Notes: generated by a model not told the origin, from the sequence alone. Positions 1 to 12,949 are shown, numbered from the stretch's first letter. The stretch: DNA of 64,000 bases from Maylandia zebra (GCF_041146795.1 NC_135167.1:28675454-28739453), one strand, 5' to 3'. Numbers and translations are program-made.

Positions 1-1909
1 GATCCACCCACCATGAGAACCTTGGGATTTTATAGACACGGATCCTGTAAACTTCACAGTCTTCAGATGACCTGAAAAAATATATAGAATGTTGTGGAAT
101 TATATGTCTGTTCATGTTGATTTATATAGATTGGGCATTTAGCATTTATTTTAATGTCTGTTTTTCTGGTGTTTGTAACAGATTAAGTCATATTTTCTTG
201 GCTCGTGTACTGAAAAAAAAAACACAACTCAAATTGTCTCTGAGGTGATAGAGGGGACAGATGAACAGGAAAGAATGAGGTCTTCACAACTGCCAGTTTA
301 GAGATAAGAAGGAAACCTGCTGCGACCAGAGGTCCCACTCTCTCAAGCTGCAGGCCTGAGCTCCCCAGGGGAGCGCATCATTAGGGCCCATATAAACTTT
401 TGAAGTTGTGTGTCCTGGAAAACACCAGGCATGCAAGGCAATAGTTTATGGCTTTAAATACAAACTTAAAAAGTGAAAGAGTGTATGACCCTTGACACTG
501 AGACGACTGCTTCTGAGTTGTTACGTCTTCTGTTTTTCTTGCTTGGACGGATACCTGCCAGTCATAACCTTAGCCACTTTAAGACTCAAAAAGAAAGAAA
601 ACTAAAGGACTTCTTTGAAGTTTTTATTTTTTTAACTTCAATCAGTAAACCCCTTACCAGTGATCCAATGCAGCCGAGTAAAACCGCAAATTAATTATGA
701 CATTTAAATTGAATAGGAAAGAAATTCTTTTGAGGTTTGTCATTACAGCGAATATTGTAACCGTCAATAAAATAAATGTGAGTCAGTCTGAGATCTGTGG
801 CACGCACAGTGCAAGTCTATTTAAGCACAAGATGTTTCTTGGACAAGACAGAAGGGTTGTAACAAGAGTGAGTCTGCAAGAGTGAGTGAGCATGCAAATG
901 TTCTTAAAGTACTTGTGATTTCAGTCTTCCAAGAGTTTATAGCTCCCTCTCATGTCTGGTGGTTGAGTGACAGTGAGAGGCAGGCAGAGGGTGTTTCTTC
1001 ATTGCATATCAGCCAGGGACAGCTGACTGGTTGGGATTTAATTGCTCTCAAGTGAGGTCAGCAGGAGGCATTTATCTAAGCAGAGTGCACAACGACAGTG
1101 GACGATGCACAGAGTCAGTCTGCCAGAATCCGAGAAACATCCATGGGAATTCACAGAAGCTCCCAGTTCGTGCTTAACTTTTCTGCATCACTGGGTCTGG
1201 TTTACCACTGAGACTGCAGCTTTAGATCTAAAGAGCCTTCAAATTAAAACTCTTGCTGAAAGGGAGCGCACCTCTGCCAACTCCTGTCACCACTCAGAGC
1301 ACATGTAAGTCATTACAATACAGATTTGTTTGTTACAATTAAAGCTATATATTTTGCTTGTTTCAAATTATGTATGTATGTACAGGAATTATAGACAGCA
1401 CCAGTGATGCAATATTTCATGCTCTGGATCCATGAGAGGGAGATGTATATCTGCATCACCCAAATTTTGATTTACTGCTTGGGAATGTACAAAACATACT
1501 TGTGTAAACACAGAAAACCAGAAGCTATTTTGAAAGTTGATTGAAAATGTAATCTTGTATGTAAGTATTAAAATGCACTGTTTCTTTATTACAGTGATAT
1601 TCTGCATAATATTTCCTGAACTGGACTACAATGCCCCTTGAGGGACAAGAAGATGGAGCAGTAGATGTGCGCCGTCACTGAAGTTTAAAAGAGGGGCATA
1701 ATCTCGTGATACAATCAGCCAACTTCTGCCAACCTGCTTCCTCTACAGCCACTCTGTCTCACCTCCCCGCCAGGAAGCAGTGCTGCAGTAACGAAAACCA
1801 GCAGGTCACAAGTGAGGGGTCAGAAGATCCCTGAGCTGAGGAACGACGCACAGATCTCTATCTTGTATTTCAGTATGTTGTTCACTGATCCCCACTGCAT
1901 TGTATTATA
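1..1909. other. Upstream flank of fgf7, no gene recognised
   Basis: This stretch is AT-rich and holds no open reading frame that I can link to a protein family. The few short open frames have no splice-site support or recognisable motifs. The segment next to the fgf7 start, roughly 1640-1909, is the likely 5' UTR and promoter-proximal region. I could not place a TATA box or transcription start with any confidence. Confidence 0.4.
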
Positions 1910-4900
1910 ATGCGCAAATGGATGCTGACATGGAACCTTCAAAATCTGTTCCCGGGACTGTACCTGCATGCAATCTTTCTGTTTGGCAGTGTGTGTGTAG
2001 TCTACAGTGACTGCACCCCAGAACAACTTGCCGCCATCATGAACTGCTCCAAACATGAGCGCCACACCAGGAATTATGACTATATGGAGGGAGGAGATGT
2101 GCGCATACGACAACTGTTCAGTGGCACGCAGTGGTTCCTAACTATTGATGACTCCGGCAATATCAATGGTACTCAAGACTCTACCAACTGCTACAGTAAG
2201 CATCGCTCTTTTTGTGTAGACCAAACGTTTATTATAGGTCCCACTATATATCTATAGGCATTTGCCAAAATGTATGTGAATCTGACTGCTATTACTCTGT
2301 TAATAAGTCATGTGTCTCTGTTAGAGCAGCCAAAGTGACAGGTAAAATGGAGCAGGTGGGAGATTTGATGGGTTAAATTACAGCACAGGCTGTAATGAAG
2401 TAAACTGAAGGGTCTTGGAGACTTATGACCTGAGACTCACACAGATTCACATTTGTTCTGCCTGATTTACTCTCAGTACTCAGAGCGCCAGAATGAGTTA
2501 TCAGGGAAAAGAGTGGGAGAGAATATTAGCAATGGAAAAATCAAATTTTGTAATGGATCTGTGGTTGGCTGCTGAGATCAAACACAGAGACAGCAACCAC
2601 ACTGTGTCCAGCCCAAACTTATTCTTTTCTAAAATTAGAAGCCAAATATTTTAAAATAATGATTACCATCTAACTACTTAATGACACATTTTATTTGCTA
2701 ACCGTGATAAGTGCTTTTTGACGCACCTACTTGTTTGAATTGTTGCTCAGGGGCCAACATTTTCTCAAAGGTTGTGAGATAGTACGAGGAGTCTCTGTGT
2801 CATGGTGAGGATGTTTTAAGTAGTTATCATTTCCTCCTATCTGACAGTGCCTCCGTGGCTGGAATGTTGGCTTGAAAGAGAGATGCCTCATGGAAAAGAT
2901 GCTTGTGCAACAACTGGCAATGAAAGACTGAAAAACTGATACGCCCATATGCGGCTGACAGTCGCACGCTAAAAGCACACAAAGTTCTTTGATGAAAGCA
3001 GCATGGTGCAGATGTACATGGAATAAATCCGCGATTTATGTTTTTGATTGCAGCGAACAAGAAATCCTTAAAAGCTGATTGCAAAAAGTCTTTTATTACA
3101 AAGACAGAAAAGAAAAATAGGAGACCAAAATGAGAAACGTTTGCTTTGTACCTCTAACACAAATATCAGGTCACTTTTAGTAATCTTTGTTTTTATGATT
3201 TATTATATTACATTGTAGTGTTTTGTTTTTTGTTTTCAGTAAAAGATAAAAATCATATTTTTTTTTGTGGTTCAAGCAAAATGAGGCCATACTGATAAAA
3301 GGTATGTTAACCCTCACAGAAAGTCAGACAAACAACAAGCTGGAAATAAATAATTTCTAAACAGCAGGTGGAAAACAGGGACTTCTAGGAAAATAACCTA
3401 ATAAAAGTAAAGACATATGTTTTGGCACAGTTCTCTGCTGAGTCAGAGCAATCGTAGCATAGTAGACTGGCTGCACCATACTCTACGGCCACCCAACTAA
3501 ATTCATTGCAATTTAGAATTAGAATTAGAAATGCTTTCTTCCCAAAAGATGGAAAATCACTGTGTTACCGCAGCCAAAACATGACAAATACCTTAGGTCA
3601 GTAAACTCACGAGAAGAAAAGGCTCAATTTTGGGGATAAATAAAGCATTTCTAAATCGAATTTGATGAATGTCGAAGTAAAATACATATTACCTGATTAA
3701 ATCCTGCAGTATTTTGCAGCAAAAATGAAAGCTAAATGGAATCAATTTGCTAAACTTGCACCTCTGTGAAACTACAAGGTGTTTAGTCTGAAGCTAACTC
3801 CACAGTTAACAATATTCCGTGAAAGTTATGTCTGGAGCACATTTCGCAATGAATGTAAACACTGAGGTCCAACAGTGCTCAGAAAGTAGACTTAGGGATT
3901 ATCCACAAAGTAGTTTACTTAGCCAGTGGCAGCGAGTGATGGCAAATCTGTTTCAACTGAGGACAGCTTGTGAGGCTTTTGCATCAGAGCCAAAATGTTT
4001 ACAATATGCGTGTAAAAATGTGATCCATCTTTCCACAGTACACCAAACGACTGGAGCTGTTGCACGTTACATTACGGGGATGATGCTCTCAGACGACAAG
4101 CATGCAGTTGCATCGATAAATCCCACCAATATATGTGGATTAAACAAACGTTTGGCTGACTCTGAGTCTGTAAACAGGTTTACAAACGAGGGTGTAGCTT
4201 TTATAGTGTTAAACTGAACTTTCGAGATTGCCTCTGAAATAAGTAGAAGCTGGGGGGGGACCTAAAAGCGGGGTTAAATAAATATGAGTAAACAGTTAAA
4301 GGTCAGTAGTATTAAGTCAGATATCAAGAGCAAGAAAAGCACAAACAACATTCCAAGATTGGGAGATCCCATCTGTTTGTGATCTAGCAAACACTCAAAT
4401 GTGGCATGCTCAGTGTCAGCCTAAAGAGCTTTAATAGACCTCTTCCCCCTACTTTCCCCTCTGCCTATCAAATGAAAGAATTTCTAGAGTATGTAAAAAA
4501 TCAACAAGGTTTTGAATTGCCTAAAAACACGAGCTCTGAACCAGATTGCCAGTCTGTAAAAAGCACATTTCTCTATTTATTTTAATTTTGCTGCCACTGC
4601 CACATCTCACCATTCGCTATTTTTAAACAGAAACATCATATGTTTACAGCATGCAAAGGATTTTTCATATATATGATGGCAATGTTTTTACCAAAGGTCA
4701 ATGTTATGGATATTTGATTTATGAACTGATAATTGGTGCAGCCTGTTGACATGACATGATTTTTATTTTTTTTTAAGTTACATTTTCGGCTAAAGTCCTA
4801 CAAGATAACTAAACATCTACTTCACTTTACCCAATAATGTAATCATTTCAAATATTCACGAAAGATCTCCTGTTTTGGAACTCTGGGCAAAGAAATTTGC

Positions 4901-5754
4901 TGTTTACATCATTTGATTTTCTGTGTTTAAATACTTTAAAAATTCCATCCTTTCAACATGGCACATTGGGAAGAATAAATGTGTTTACCCTCCCACAGAT
5001 TTGAAAAGCAGGCTTTAAATGCCAGGTCTAAAGCACACGCAAGAAGGTAGTTTTCTCAGTCCCTGGGGAAGAGAGCCCTAATCTGTTTCCCATATGTGCT
5101 ATGGCATAGGTTGTGGTTTGTGTAAAAGCCACCCAGGCCACTTAACAAAGCTTGGATAAAGTCAGAGAGACCACAGACTGATTAATCACAGGAACCTCCA
5201 CCTCGTTTGCTAATGAAGATGTATGTGGAGCTGGAGCCAGAGTAAAAGCTGGATGATGACAGCGCCTTATCTCTCCTGTAACATGCCTCCTTTTTCTGAC
5301 TGTCCGGCAGGTATCCTAGAAATCAGGACAGTGTCCGAGGGAGGCATACTGGCTATAAAAGGCGTAAAAAGCCAGTATTATATTTCTATGAACAAAGCTG
5401 GACAGCTGCAAGGAAAGGTAATATTTTTCCACAGGGAGGAAAGTCATATGCTGTTGTCAGCTAATTTAAATCATGCAGAAATAAAACAAACAGTTCAGAG
5501 CGTTTACTTAATCATATTAATGGCTTGATGTGTTTCCATTACAGAGGATCTACAACGACAACTGCAACTTTAAGGAGGTTTTCCTAGAAAACTACTTCAA
5601 TGCTTACTCCTCGGCCAAGTGGACAAAAAAAGAAATGTTCATAGCCCTGTCACAAAAGGGAAAGCCCATGAGAGGGAAGAAGACCAGGAGGGAGCACACT
5701 GCATCTCATTTCATCCCTATGAAATGCAAGGCAGAGGAGAGGAGAGTAGACTGA
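1910..5754 (+). CDS. fgf7: Fibroblast growth factor 7 (keratinocyte growth factor), 3 exons
   Basis: The gene encodes a secreted paracrine growth factor of the FGF7/10/22 subfamily. In mammals FGF7 is made by mesenchyme and signals through FGFR2-IIIb on epithelium with heparan sulfate. Coding exons are 1910-2195, 5311-5417 and 5545-5754, giving 200 residues (human FGF7 has 194). The N-terminus MRKWMLTW closely resembles the human start. A hydrophobic signal peptide covers about residues 12-33 and is followed by TPEQ and an NCS glycosylation site at Asn45. The block [13 protein letters not shown] and the beta-trefoil core ([48 protein letters not shown]) are FGF7-like. The TPEQ and NYDYMEGGD blocks separate it from FGF10. 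Both introns are GT-AG. Oddities: the segment before EMFIAL is two residues shorter than in human, and about ten extra residues follow HFIPM. Confidence 0.95.
2196..5310. other. fgf7 intron 1, no further gene seen
   Basis: This is a 3.1 kb AT-rich intron with a GTAAGC donor and a CCGGCAG acceptor. A 132-codon open frame at 3819-4217 has no recognisable motif and I take it as chance. I saw no clear transposon in the intron. Confidence 0.6.
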
Positions 5755-6995
5755 AAAATCAAAGAACTTATCTGCAAAATATCTGTGGATTCAGTCATGC
5801 TATACGTGCTAACAGACACTTGAATACACTCCACTTTCACTCCAGTTGCAGATGAGCCAGGACCTGTTTTACAAAATGTTCTCATTTTTAAAACAGAAAA
5901 CAGAAAGTTCAATTTGAGCACCAAAACAGTTTTTTTTACAGTTTTACTAAGTTGAAACAGGAATTCTGGAAATATCATGAAAGCTATTCTATATTATTGG
6001 TGTTTTGAATTGAATAACAATACTTCTTTATAAAAGTGTTTCTATATAATACAGTAAAACTATACAATACAATACAAATATAAATTATACGATGCAGTAC
6101 AGTCCTGTGTTGTATCTTGTTCAGCGATGAGCTACATTCAGCCAGGTGAGGACAATCGTATGATCACCAGAATAGTCCACAATAAGCTTGACCATGATGT
6201 GCTGAAGCAAGCAGGACTTGTTTTTCTTTCTTTCTTTCTTTCTTTCTTTTCCCCTCATGGTGCTCAGACCACACAGGGCATCCATTTATCAACCATCCTG
6301 TGAAGCGAGCTGGAGGCATACATATTCATACTCACACCTAAAGCCAATTTAGAGTCACCTATTAACCTTACACTTGTTCCTGTTTGGTTCGTTTTTTTGT
6401 TTTTTTCTTGGGAATGTCAGACGAAAACCAATCCAACACATGCAAAGTCCACACAAAAAGGCTGCTACTGACTGGCAGGTTCCAACCATATGCACTGTAG
6501 ATGCTCGCCAACTCCCTCTGCCTTAGGGTGTGACTTTGAAATGCTCAAATATTCTGCTGCTGATGCTGCTAAAAGATACCCAGATGAAAACACAAAGTGA
6601 ACACCATAATAAATGCATGTGTTATGTAATCTTTTTCTATCAGAGTGAACAATCCTGTACACTAAAAGATTATGATATTTATTTTTACAGATGTTATCTT
6701 TAGGTTACGGATCATTCCCATTTTACTAAGCATGAAAAAGACAGAAATACACCAGGAGATGTATTTATTTTCACCACACTCGTCAAATAGTTGTAACTTT
6801 TAACTTCTAGGCCAGCTCTCTCTTCATGATATCACTGCAATATCTCAGTACTAACTATATCACTACAGTACCTTGTTATTTATGGGTGTAAGTTATTTGT
6901 TTTATTTACGTAAAATATATGTTGTATGTTAAGGTGTCCCGTTTTCTTTCAATGTAACCCACTTGGATCTTTTACTGTGCAACAGTGGAAATAAA
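5755..6995 (+). other. fgf7: Probable fgf7 3' UTR ending at AATAAA
   Basis: A canonical AATAAA at 6990-6995 is the first strong polyadenylation signal that I noted after the fgf7 stop, implying a 3' UTR of about 1.2 kb. Inside are a (TTTC)n tract near 6222-6250 and a decayed dispersed-repeat fragment at about 6255-6465, with traces of the phrase AATTTAGAGTCACC common in fish repeats. The assignment to fgf7 rests on position only. Confidence 0.45.
6222..6250. repeat. (TTTC)n microsatellite
   Basis: This is a run of TTTC units of about 29 bases. It lies in the presumed fgf7 3' UTR. Confidence 0.8.
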
Positions 6996-7138
6996 GTATT
7001 GCACACTGTATTCAGGTTTTGTTTGTTTTGTTTTGTTTTTGTCCACCAGGGGGTATAAATGGTCAAATAAATTCAGGAAGTAAACTTTGGAGAGAGAGAA
7101 AAAAAGAGAGAGAAAAAAAGCAATGACCTACTTACATG

Positions 7139-7411
7139 GGTGGCTGTAGCTCAGGTGGTAGAGCAGGTCATCTACTGATCGGAAGGTTGGTGGTTCGATT
7201 CCCGGCTTCCCCTAGTCTGCATGCCAAATATCCTTGGGCAAGATACTAACCCGAAATTGCTCTCCGATGCATTCATCGGAGTATGAATGTGTGTGAATGT
7301 CAGTTGTGCTTGTGCGAATGGGTGTGAATGGGTGAATGCACAAGTTGTGTAAAGCGCTTTGAGTGCTCAGAAGAGTGGAAAAGCGCTATATAAGAACTAG
7401 TCCATTTACCA
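7139..7411 (+). mobile_element. tRNA-derived SINE (cichlid/percomorph type)
   Basis: The head resembles a tRNA gene, with a pol III A box TAGCTCAGGTGG at 7147-7158 and a B box GGTTCGATTCC at 7192-7202. After it comes a non-tRNA body containing GTGTGAATG repeats. The tail reads AAAGCGCTTTGAGTGCTCAG and then GCGCTATATAAGAACTAGTC before CCATTTACC. This head-plus-tail layout is the hallmark of fish SINEs, and the tail is very like the African cichlid SINE family as I remember it. The copy is well preserved and therefore relatively young. It is not a functional tRNA because the 3' half of the cloverleaf is not restored. Confidence 0.85.
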
Positions 7412-7509
7412 TATTCAGAATAGAAACAGAGATACTTTACAGAAAGTTATCTTGCCTAATATTCTGTCTTTTGTCAGCACACCTTCATTACATGTCATAT
7501 CTATCTATT

Positions 7510-8260
7510 TATACTCCTGTGCAAAAGTCCCGACCCACCCTCATTTCTTTATATCCTGCTAGGAAAATTGGAAACAGGTTCAGGTATTTTTCGAAGCGCA
7601 TGCAAACATATATATAAATACAGTATATAAGATGAAAAAGGTTTGTACAATTCTACGGAGCATGAATGTCAATATTTGGTATGACCACCTGTATTCTTCA
7701 AACACACCCTGAACTCTCTTGGGCCTACTTTTCTGTCCTTTCTTTAAGTAGTCTTCAGTAATAGTTAGTTAGGAATAGGAAGCTCTTCTTTGATGTTGGC
7801 TGCCTTTTGTTCTGTTCTCTGTCAAGATGATCCCACATTGCTTCAATAATGTTGAGGTTCGGGCTCTGGGGAGGTCAATTCATGACTGATAGTGCTCCAT
7901 TGTGTCTTTTTCTATCCAGGTGCTTTTACTGCAAGGGCAATGTGTTATTGATCACTGTCATGATGAAAAATAATGACAATCAAGCACTGTCCAGGTGGTT
8001 TTACATGGTGGGTCAAAATTTGACAGCATTTTTCTGCATTTGTAGTTTCATTAGTTGTGACAAGACCCCCAACACCATGACAGAGCCTCCACTGTGTTTT
8101 ACAGATGGCTGTAGACATATTAATGATCACTCTATCAGACCTGATGCCACTGATTTTGTGTCCAGTTCTTGTGTAATTTGGCAAAACTCAGCCTTTTCTC
8201 CCTGTTTCCCTTGCTTCTATTTTGTCCAACACCTTTTTTCTTAAATTTATTTGAGTTAAC
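7510..8260 (-). mobile_element. Tc1-like transposon remnant (family A), antisense
   Basis: The left edge reads TACTCCTGTGCAAAAGTCCC, like the end of a Tc1-like inverted repeat. The minus strand then carries decayed transposase sequence. The phrase in which a region is free of a gene but spells TTCGGGCTCTGGGGAGGTCA near 7858 corresponds to the SPDLNPIE region read on the other strand. The 131-codon open frame at 7849-8244 on the plus strand is antisense to this fossil and is not a gene. A second fragment of what looks like the same family lies at 36480-36760. The right boundary is uncertain. Confidence 0.6.
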
Positions 8261-8264
8261 CCTA

Positions 8265-8345
8265 ACTTTGCCATTTTATTTTACTGGACTAACCCACACT
8301 CTTTTATTCACTTTACTGTGATACATTTTGAAAATTAACCATCTA
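8265..8345. repeat. Dispersed repeat copy 1 (pair with 12832-12912)
   Basis: About 75 bases here, including the core ACATTTTGAAAATTAACCAT, recur with roughly 90% identity by eye at 12832-12912 in the same orientation. I do not recognise the family. It could be an internal part of a larger decayed element. Confidence 0.6.
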
Positions 8346-8349
8346 AGGC

Positions 8350-11110
8350 ACACCATACCAAGATACGGCATGTTCTCAACTAATAGCTCTTTGGGAACCA
8401 CATTGTTACTACAAAAAATTATGTTTCATGTATGACAGACTGCTCATAACAAAGAACCTAAAGATATAAAAGATAAAGATTAAAACAGGTTCTTTACTAA
8501 GTTTTCTAATAAATGTTGACATAATACTGGTTTTACCTTTGGGTTACAAGTATTACATGCATTTTTAAGCTTGAATGATTCTCAGGGAAACATTAAGTGA
8601 CTTAAAAGAAAGAAATGAGGACTGAGTCAGAAAGCACATATATATGCTTTCAGGCACAACTCTTAAATATGTGTTACTCAGGCCTTGTTTTAATTACTGA
8701 TAAAACTGTAGAAAATGCATTTTGCTGTGAGTTTGAGCTTAAATGTCTTTGGGGATTGTTCTAGTCTGTTCTTACTGAAAACAGCACAATCCTGAAAGGA
8801 CACATTGCACAAGAAGCACTCAGTTTCAGACTCTAATATTTCTATAGTACCCTGGGGATATTAAGTAGCATAATAAAATATGTTGATATCTTTAAGTAGA
8901 TTAAAGACAAACACACTGCAAGGGAACATTTTGAATGTCCTTGGACAATCCTTGATACACAATATAACATCAGTTAACCTGATAAGGGAGGTTAAGATAT
9001 AACAGAACTATTAATATACAATAGCAGATTTTTTTAAAAATACATTAATGTTGTCAGATTGTTTAGGTAATTGCCTCTGGTTTTCTGCTGTATTATGAAA
9101 AGGTGAATTCTTCCCAGTTGAGAAAAATATTGCGGACATGTTGGCAAGGTGCCTACACCACACGTTCATGCATACACTCATATGAGCACATGTGTGCAGG
9201 CCCACAGACAGACATCAGCATAGTGAGTTTTAACTTTTTCCTGGGTTCACATCTGGCTTGGAAAACCCTTGTCAGATAAAGACAGTCAAAATGAGAGTGC
9301 AACCCTGTAAAAAAACGTTTGACCCAAACAACATCTGAGCAAGGTGAAGGCTTCTGCCAAGTCACGCAAAGTTAGTCTTAGCAGATAATTTGTAACATAC
9401 TCAAAATGTAAACACATTTCAGACTCAAGGCTGCGTATTCCCAGCAGGATGAGGAGAAGCCAAAGCCAACGAGAAAGAGAGAAGATTGTCACAGACGTGA
9501 AGCTGCAGACGTCCAAGAAAAAAGATGCAACACAGGCACATCGGACATAAATTCTTACAGCTTACACAGTGTTCCAAGACTCTTTATTTCTGAAATCAAA
9601 AATCACTGAAATCCTTACTTGCAAAACTCTTGCAAGTAAGGAACATAAGGACAAAGTCACTTCCCATTAAAAAAAAACAGTGCCCTGTAATATTATTACC
9701 ATCACTATTAATACAAATATAAATATCATGTGTGCAAATAAATTGACATTCAGCCGAATATGTTGTCCATCAGTATTGTTCAATCATCCCCAGTCGTGAT
9801 AATTTACAGTCAAATTAAAAACTTAAATCTGAAATCAAAGTTCTATATTACCAGATAATAACAGTAGTTCTGAAACAGAGAACGGGTAACTAACTAGCTG
9901 TAATTACTGTTGTTCAAGTCAGCAGCATCATTGTGAAAGTGAATGCACAGAAAGCAACATGTGCACCACATTACAAGCACCATATGCAGACAATTGCAGT
10001 GTCTGACACTCGCTTTGAACAGTGCAATAGGGAAAAGAAGAATAGGGGGAAAGTTACTAATTTGAGTGAAGAGTAACAGGGAGAGACATTAGAGAGTCTC
10101 GTACAAAGTGAAGCAGTGGACTTGGGGCTGCGGGAGAAAGGGGAGGCCCTGAAGGAGGGGGAGAGGGAACACTCAGTTGAACTTGATACATCTCAGGGCT
10201 GTAAAACTTTGTTTCCCTGGAGGAAATCTGTTGTTATGCAACCTGGGGAATTCTGTATTTGCAGCTCTTTGCACGGAATCCCCAGACCACCAGATTATTA
10301 TGAAACAAGATCAGGACCTCCAGCAACTCGCTGCAGCATCACACTTTTACTGAGAAGTAAATTAAATCGGTGCCAAATGAGACCACACAGTGATTACAAT
10401 ATAAATTAGTATTTGACATACCAAGGAGTAATTCACTGGGTTAGTACCATGTAACTGAAGTAAAAAGCGCCACTGGTTTTCAAACTATTGTGCCCTACAA
10501 CAACACCACCAAACAAAACAAACTACTAAAATGCAAAAATCATCACTGTGCTGGGAAATATTTCTAATTAATCCCCTAAATAAATGTGCAGTCCTAAGTT
10601 TACATCCACTCATCATAAGCATGAAGGTAATTCTGTCTATCAATCTTTCAGTCGATCTATCTAGGAAAGACAGATGATGTGGTATGCTTTGGATCATGAG
10701 CTATTTCCCTCCCTCTCCATTCTTTTTTCATCCCATCATGATGATAACTAATAAAAGTTCATCTTGGTTTCATCTGTCCAAAGATTTTTCCCAGAACTGC
10801 GCCGGCTCTTTTAGATGTTGCGGTCATGGTAGAGGGAGCGAGACAGAGCGAAAGACAAAGAGAGAGCGAAGGACAGAGATCGAACTTGACATTCATAAAC
10901 AGACTTCATCGACTACACACTGGGGACACTGGGAAGGACACACAGAGGTGAGACTAAGACAGACACGAAAGAGAATGAAATTAAACAAGAACCAAAAACT
11001 AGACATACAAGTAACAAAACTCAGAGACTATCAAAACTGAATATTAAAATCTCAATATTCCCAAAGAAAGAACAGCAAGCCTAAACAAACTCAAAAACCT
11101 GGGTCAAAGA
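8350..11110. other. Intergenic DNA, no gene recognised
   Basis: This segment is AT-rich and has only short open frames without family resemblance. Toward its right end, about 10830-11110, there is a purine-rich tract followed by a phrase near 11103-11126 (CAAAGACTCAGGACCATGAC) that looks like the edge of a decayed fish DNA transposon. No RNA gene was seen. Confidence 0.4.
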
Positions 11111-11114
11111 CTCA

Positions 11115-11500
11115 GGACCATGACAGTCTTCTTGCAAAATCGAATCTGGCCTTCATGTCCTTGAGGTTAATTAGTGGTTTGCACCTAGTTGTAAATCATC
11201 TGTATTTACATTAATGAAAACCTGTCTTATCTGTAGGCCTATACACCTAGAAACACCTAGCTCCCCAAGTAGTCTTCATTCAGTTAGATGTTGTGACAGA
11301 GTTTTTCTTAACCAAGGAAAGAATTCTGCATTCTTTGGTGCATTTCTTCTTTTTAAGAATGCACCAGATTGTTGATTTGGCCACTCCTAAACTTTGCTTT
11401 TTTAGATATTTAGCCACCATCGCTTTCATAAACATTAATTTGACGTCATATTGAGAGTTCCAGTTAAAAACTACTAAAAGCAACTTCAATCCCAAACTGC
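11115..11500 (-). mobile_element. Tc1-like transposase remnant (HTH region), antisense
   Basis: The minus strand encodes a decayed helix-turn-helix segment that includes SLGVAKSTIWCILKKK, followed by RILSLVKKNSVTTSN. This matches the DNA-binding region of Tc1-like transposases. The adjacent sequence at 11130-11200 fits the next block of such proteins. Only part of the gene remains, it has no DDE catalytic core, and it cannot be active. Confidence 0.65.
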
Positions 11501-11879
11501 CATGAAAGGGCAGTTTGGGCAGTCTGTGTAAACTGCCATGAAAGGAGGAGGGATGCGGCTTCTAAACAGCTTATCATTCTGCTGTCCAAACTTTTGAGAC
11601 TGTGAAAATGGAGAGTAGGTGGTGTATAAAAAGTCTGTAATTTTTACAGTTAATACAAAGGTTTTAGTCAAACCCCTTGAACTGAAGCTGGCAGCCTGCA
11701 CAATCACAGCTTGATTATTTGGTTTTAAAGGGTGGTGTACAGGGGCAAAACTTGTGCAATTCCTTATATCATAATTCATCAGTTATTTATTAAGCTTCTG
11801 TGTTAACATCAACAACTATAATAAATTATTGTTGTTGCTATTTTTGTTACACAGAATATGTACACTATGCAAGGGTCAG

Positions 11880-12170
11880 GCGGCTGTAGTTGTAGTTCAG
11901 GATGTCAGGCAGGTCATCTAATTATCAGAAGGTTGGTGGTTCAATTCCTGCCTTCTCCAGTTTGCATGCCAAATACCCTTGGGTGTGATACTAACTCCAA
12001 GTTCATCTCTGATGAAATAATCTCAGTATGAGCATGTGTAAATATTAGATAGAAACCGCATATGTATACAAATAGTACTTGTATGAAAGGGTGAATGAGG
12101 CAAGCTGGATAAAGTCCTTTGAGTGCTCAGATAGAGCTGAAAAGTGCTACAAAGATCCAATCCATTTACC
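11880..12170 (+). mobile_element. Older diverged copy of the tRNA-derived SINE
   Basis: This copy is colinear with the SINE at 7139-7411. It keeps the B box GGTTCAATTCC at 11938-11948, the GTTTGCATGCC block, the CTTTGAGTGCTCAG block and the CCATTTACC end. The A box is damaged and many substitutions are present. It is therefore older than the first copy. Confidence 0.75.
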
Positions 12171-12831
12171 AAAATATTACCATATTATTGTGTGTTTACA
12201 AATAGAGATATACAGATATATACTAAAAGCCAAATATCTTTTTCTATATCAGGAAAATCTCTACCTTTATTTCTGTTTTTGAATTGCTTCCACACTCAAC
12301 CTGTTCCAGATTTTGACTCGTAAACACTAAAACATTTTCTGGTAGTACACACATTAATATAGTTTTGAAGTTGCTAAAACCCCTTAAATTACAGCTATGT
12401 TCTCTACAGAAAACATACTTTGAATATTTCCTGGTAGCAAATTACTTTTTGCTCCAAGCAAAATGTGTGCTTTCTGGAATTTGTAATTATTGCCACGGAC
12501 CAGATTCATATGAATAAGCAGAGTCTCTAAGGATTTTTCTTTAAGGTTATTTTTAATATATTATTTTAAATATTTTTGAGAACTATGCACAACTCTTTTT
12601 AAATTGCCTAAAATGTTGTATTTTTAAATGCAACAAAAAGCATCACAATACACTGTGTGTCTAATATTAAACTTGTAATTTAACTTGTACATTTAAAATC
12701 TAGAGGTTTACATGATCATAAACTGTGTTTTATTTTAAGAAAAAAAAAATTTTTCTTTCTAACGTTTACCGAAATACATAAGAGCGAGAGTTGACGTTCA
12801 TTGGCTGCTAGTATGAGTAACTTAAATCTAA

Positions 12832-12912
12832 CTTCGTAATTTTATTTTACTGGATTAAAGCACACTCATTTATTCACTTTACTTTGATACATTTTGAAAA
12901 TTAACCATCTAT
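12832..12912. repeat. Dispersed repeat copy 2 (pair with 8265-8345)
   Basis: This segment is about 90% identical by eye to 8265-8345 in direct orientation. See that entry for the shared core. Confidence 0.6.
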
Positions 12913-12949
12913 AAATATATATTTATAAATCGCCTGCCATAACACCCCC

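Noticed and set aside
3819-4217. 132-codon open frame in fgf7 intron 1
   Set aside because: No motif, no splice or promoter context, and composition typical of chance frames in AT-rich DNA.
1910-5754. Identification as fgf10 rather than fgf7, suggested by the nearby nnt
   Set aside because: The N-terminus, the TPEQ and NYDYMEGGD blocks and the absence of the FGF10 serine-rich insert all favour fgf7; dtwd1 as neighbour agrees.
7141-7215. Possible functional tRNA gene with A and B boxes
   Set aside because: It is the head of a SINE: it runs into a 200-bp SINE body and tail, a second diverged copy exists at 11880, and the 3' half of a cloverleaf is not restored.
7849-8244. 131-codon open frame
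   Set aside because: It is antisense to a Tc1-like transposase fossil.
10116-10409. 97-codon open frame on the plus strand
   Set aside because: No similarity to any family I know and no splice-site or promoter support.
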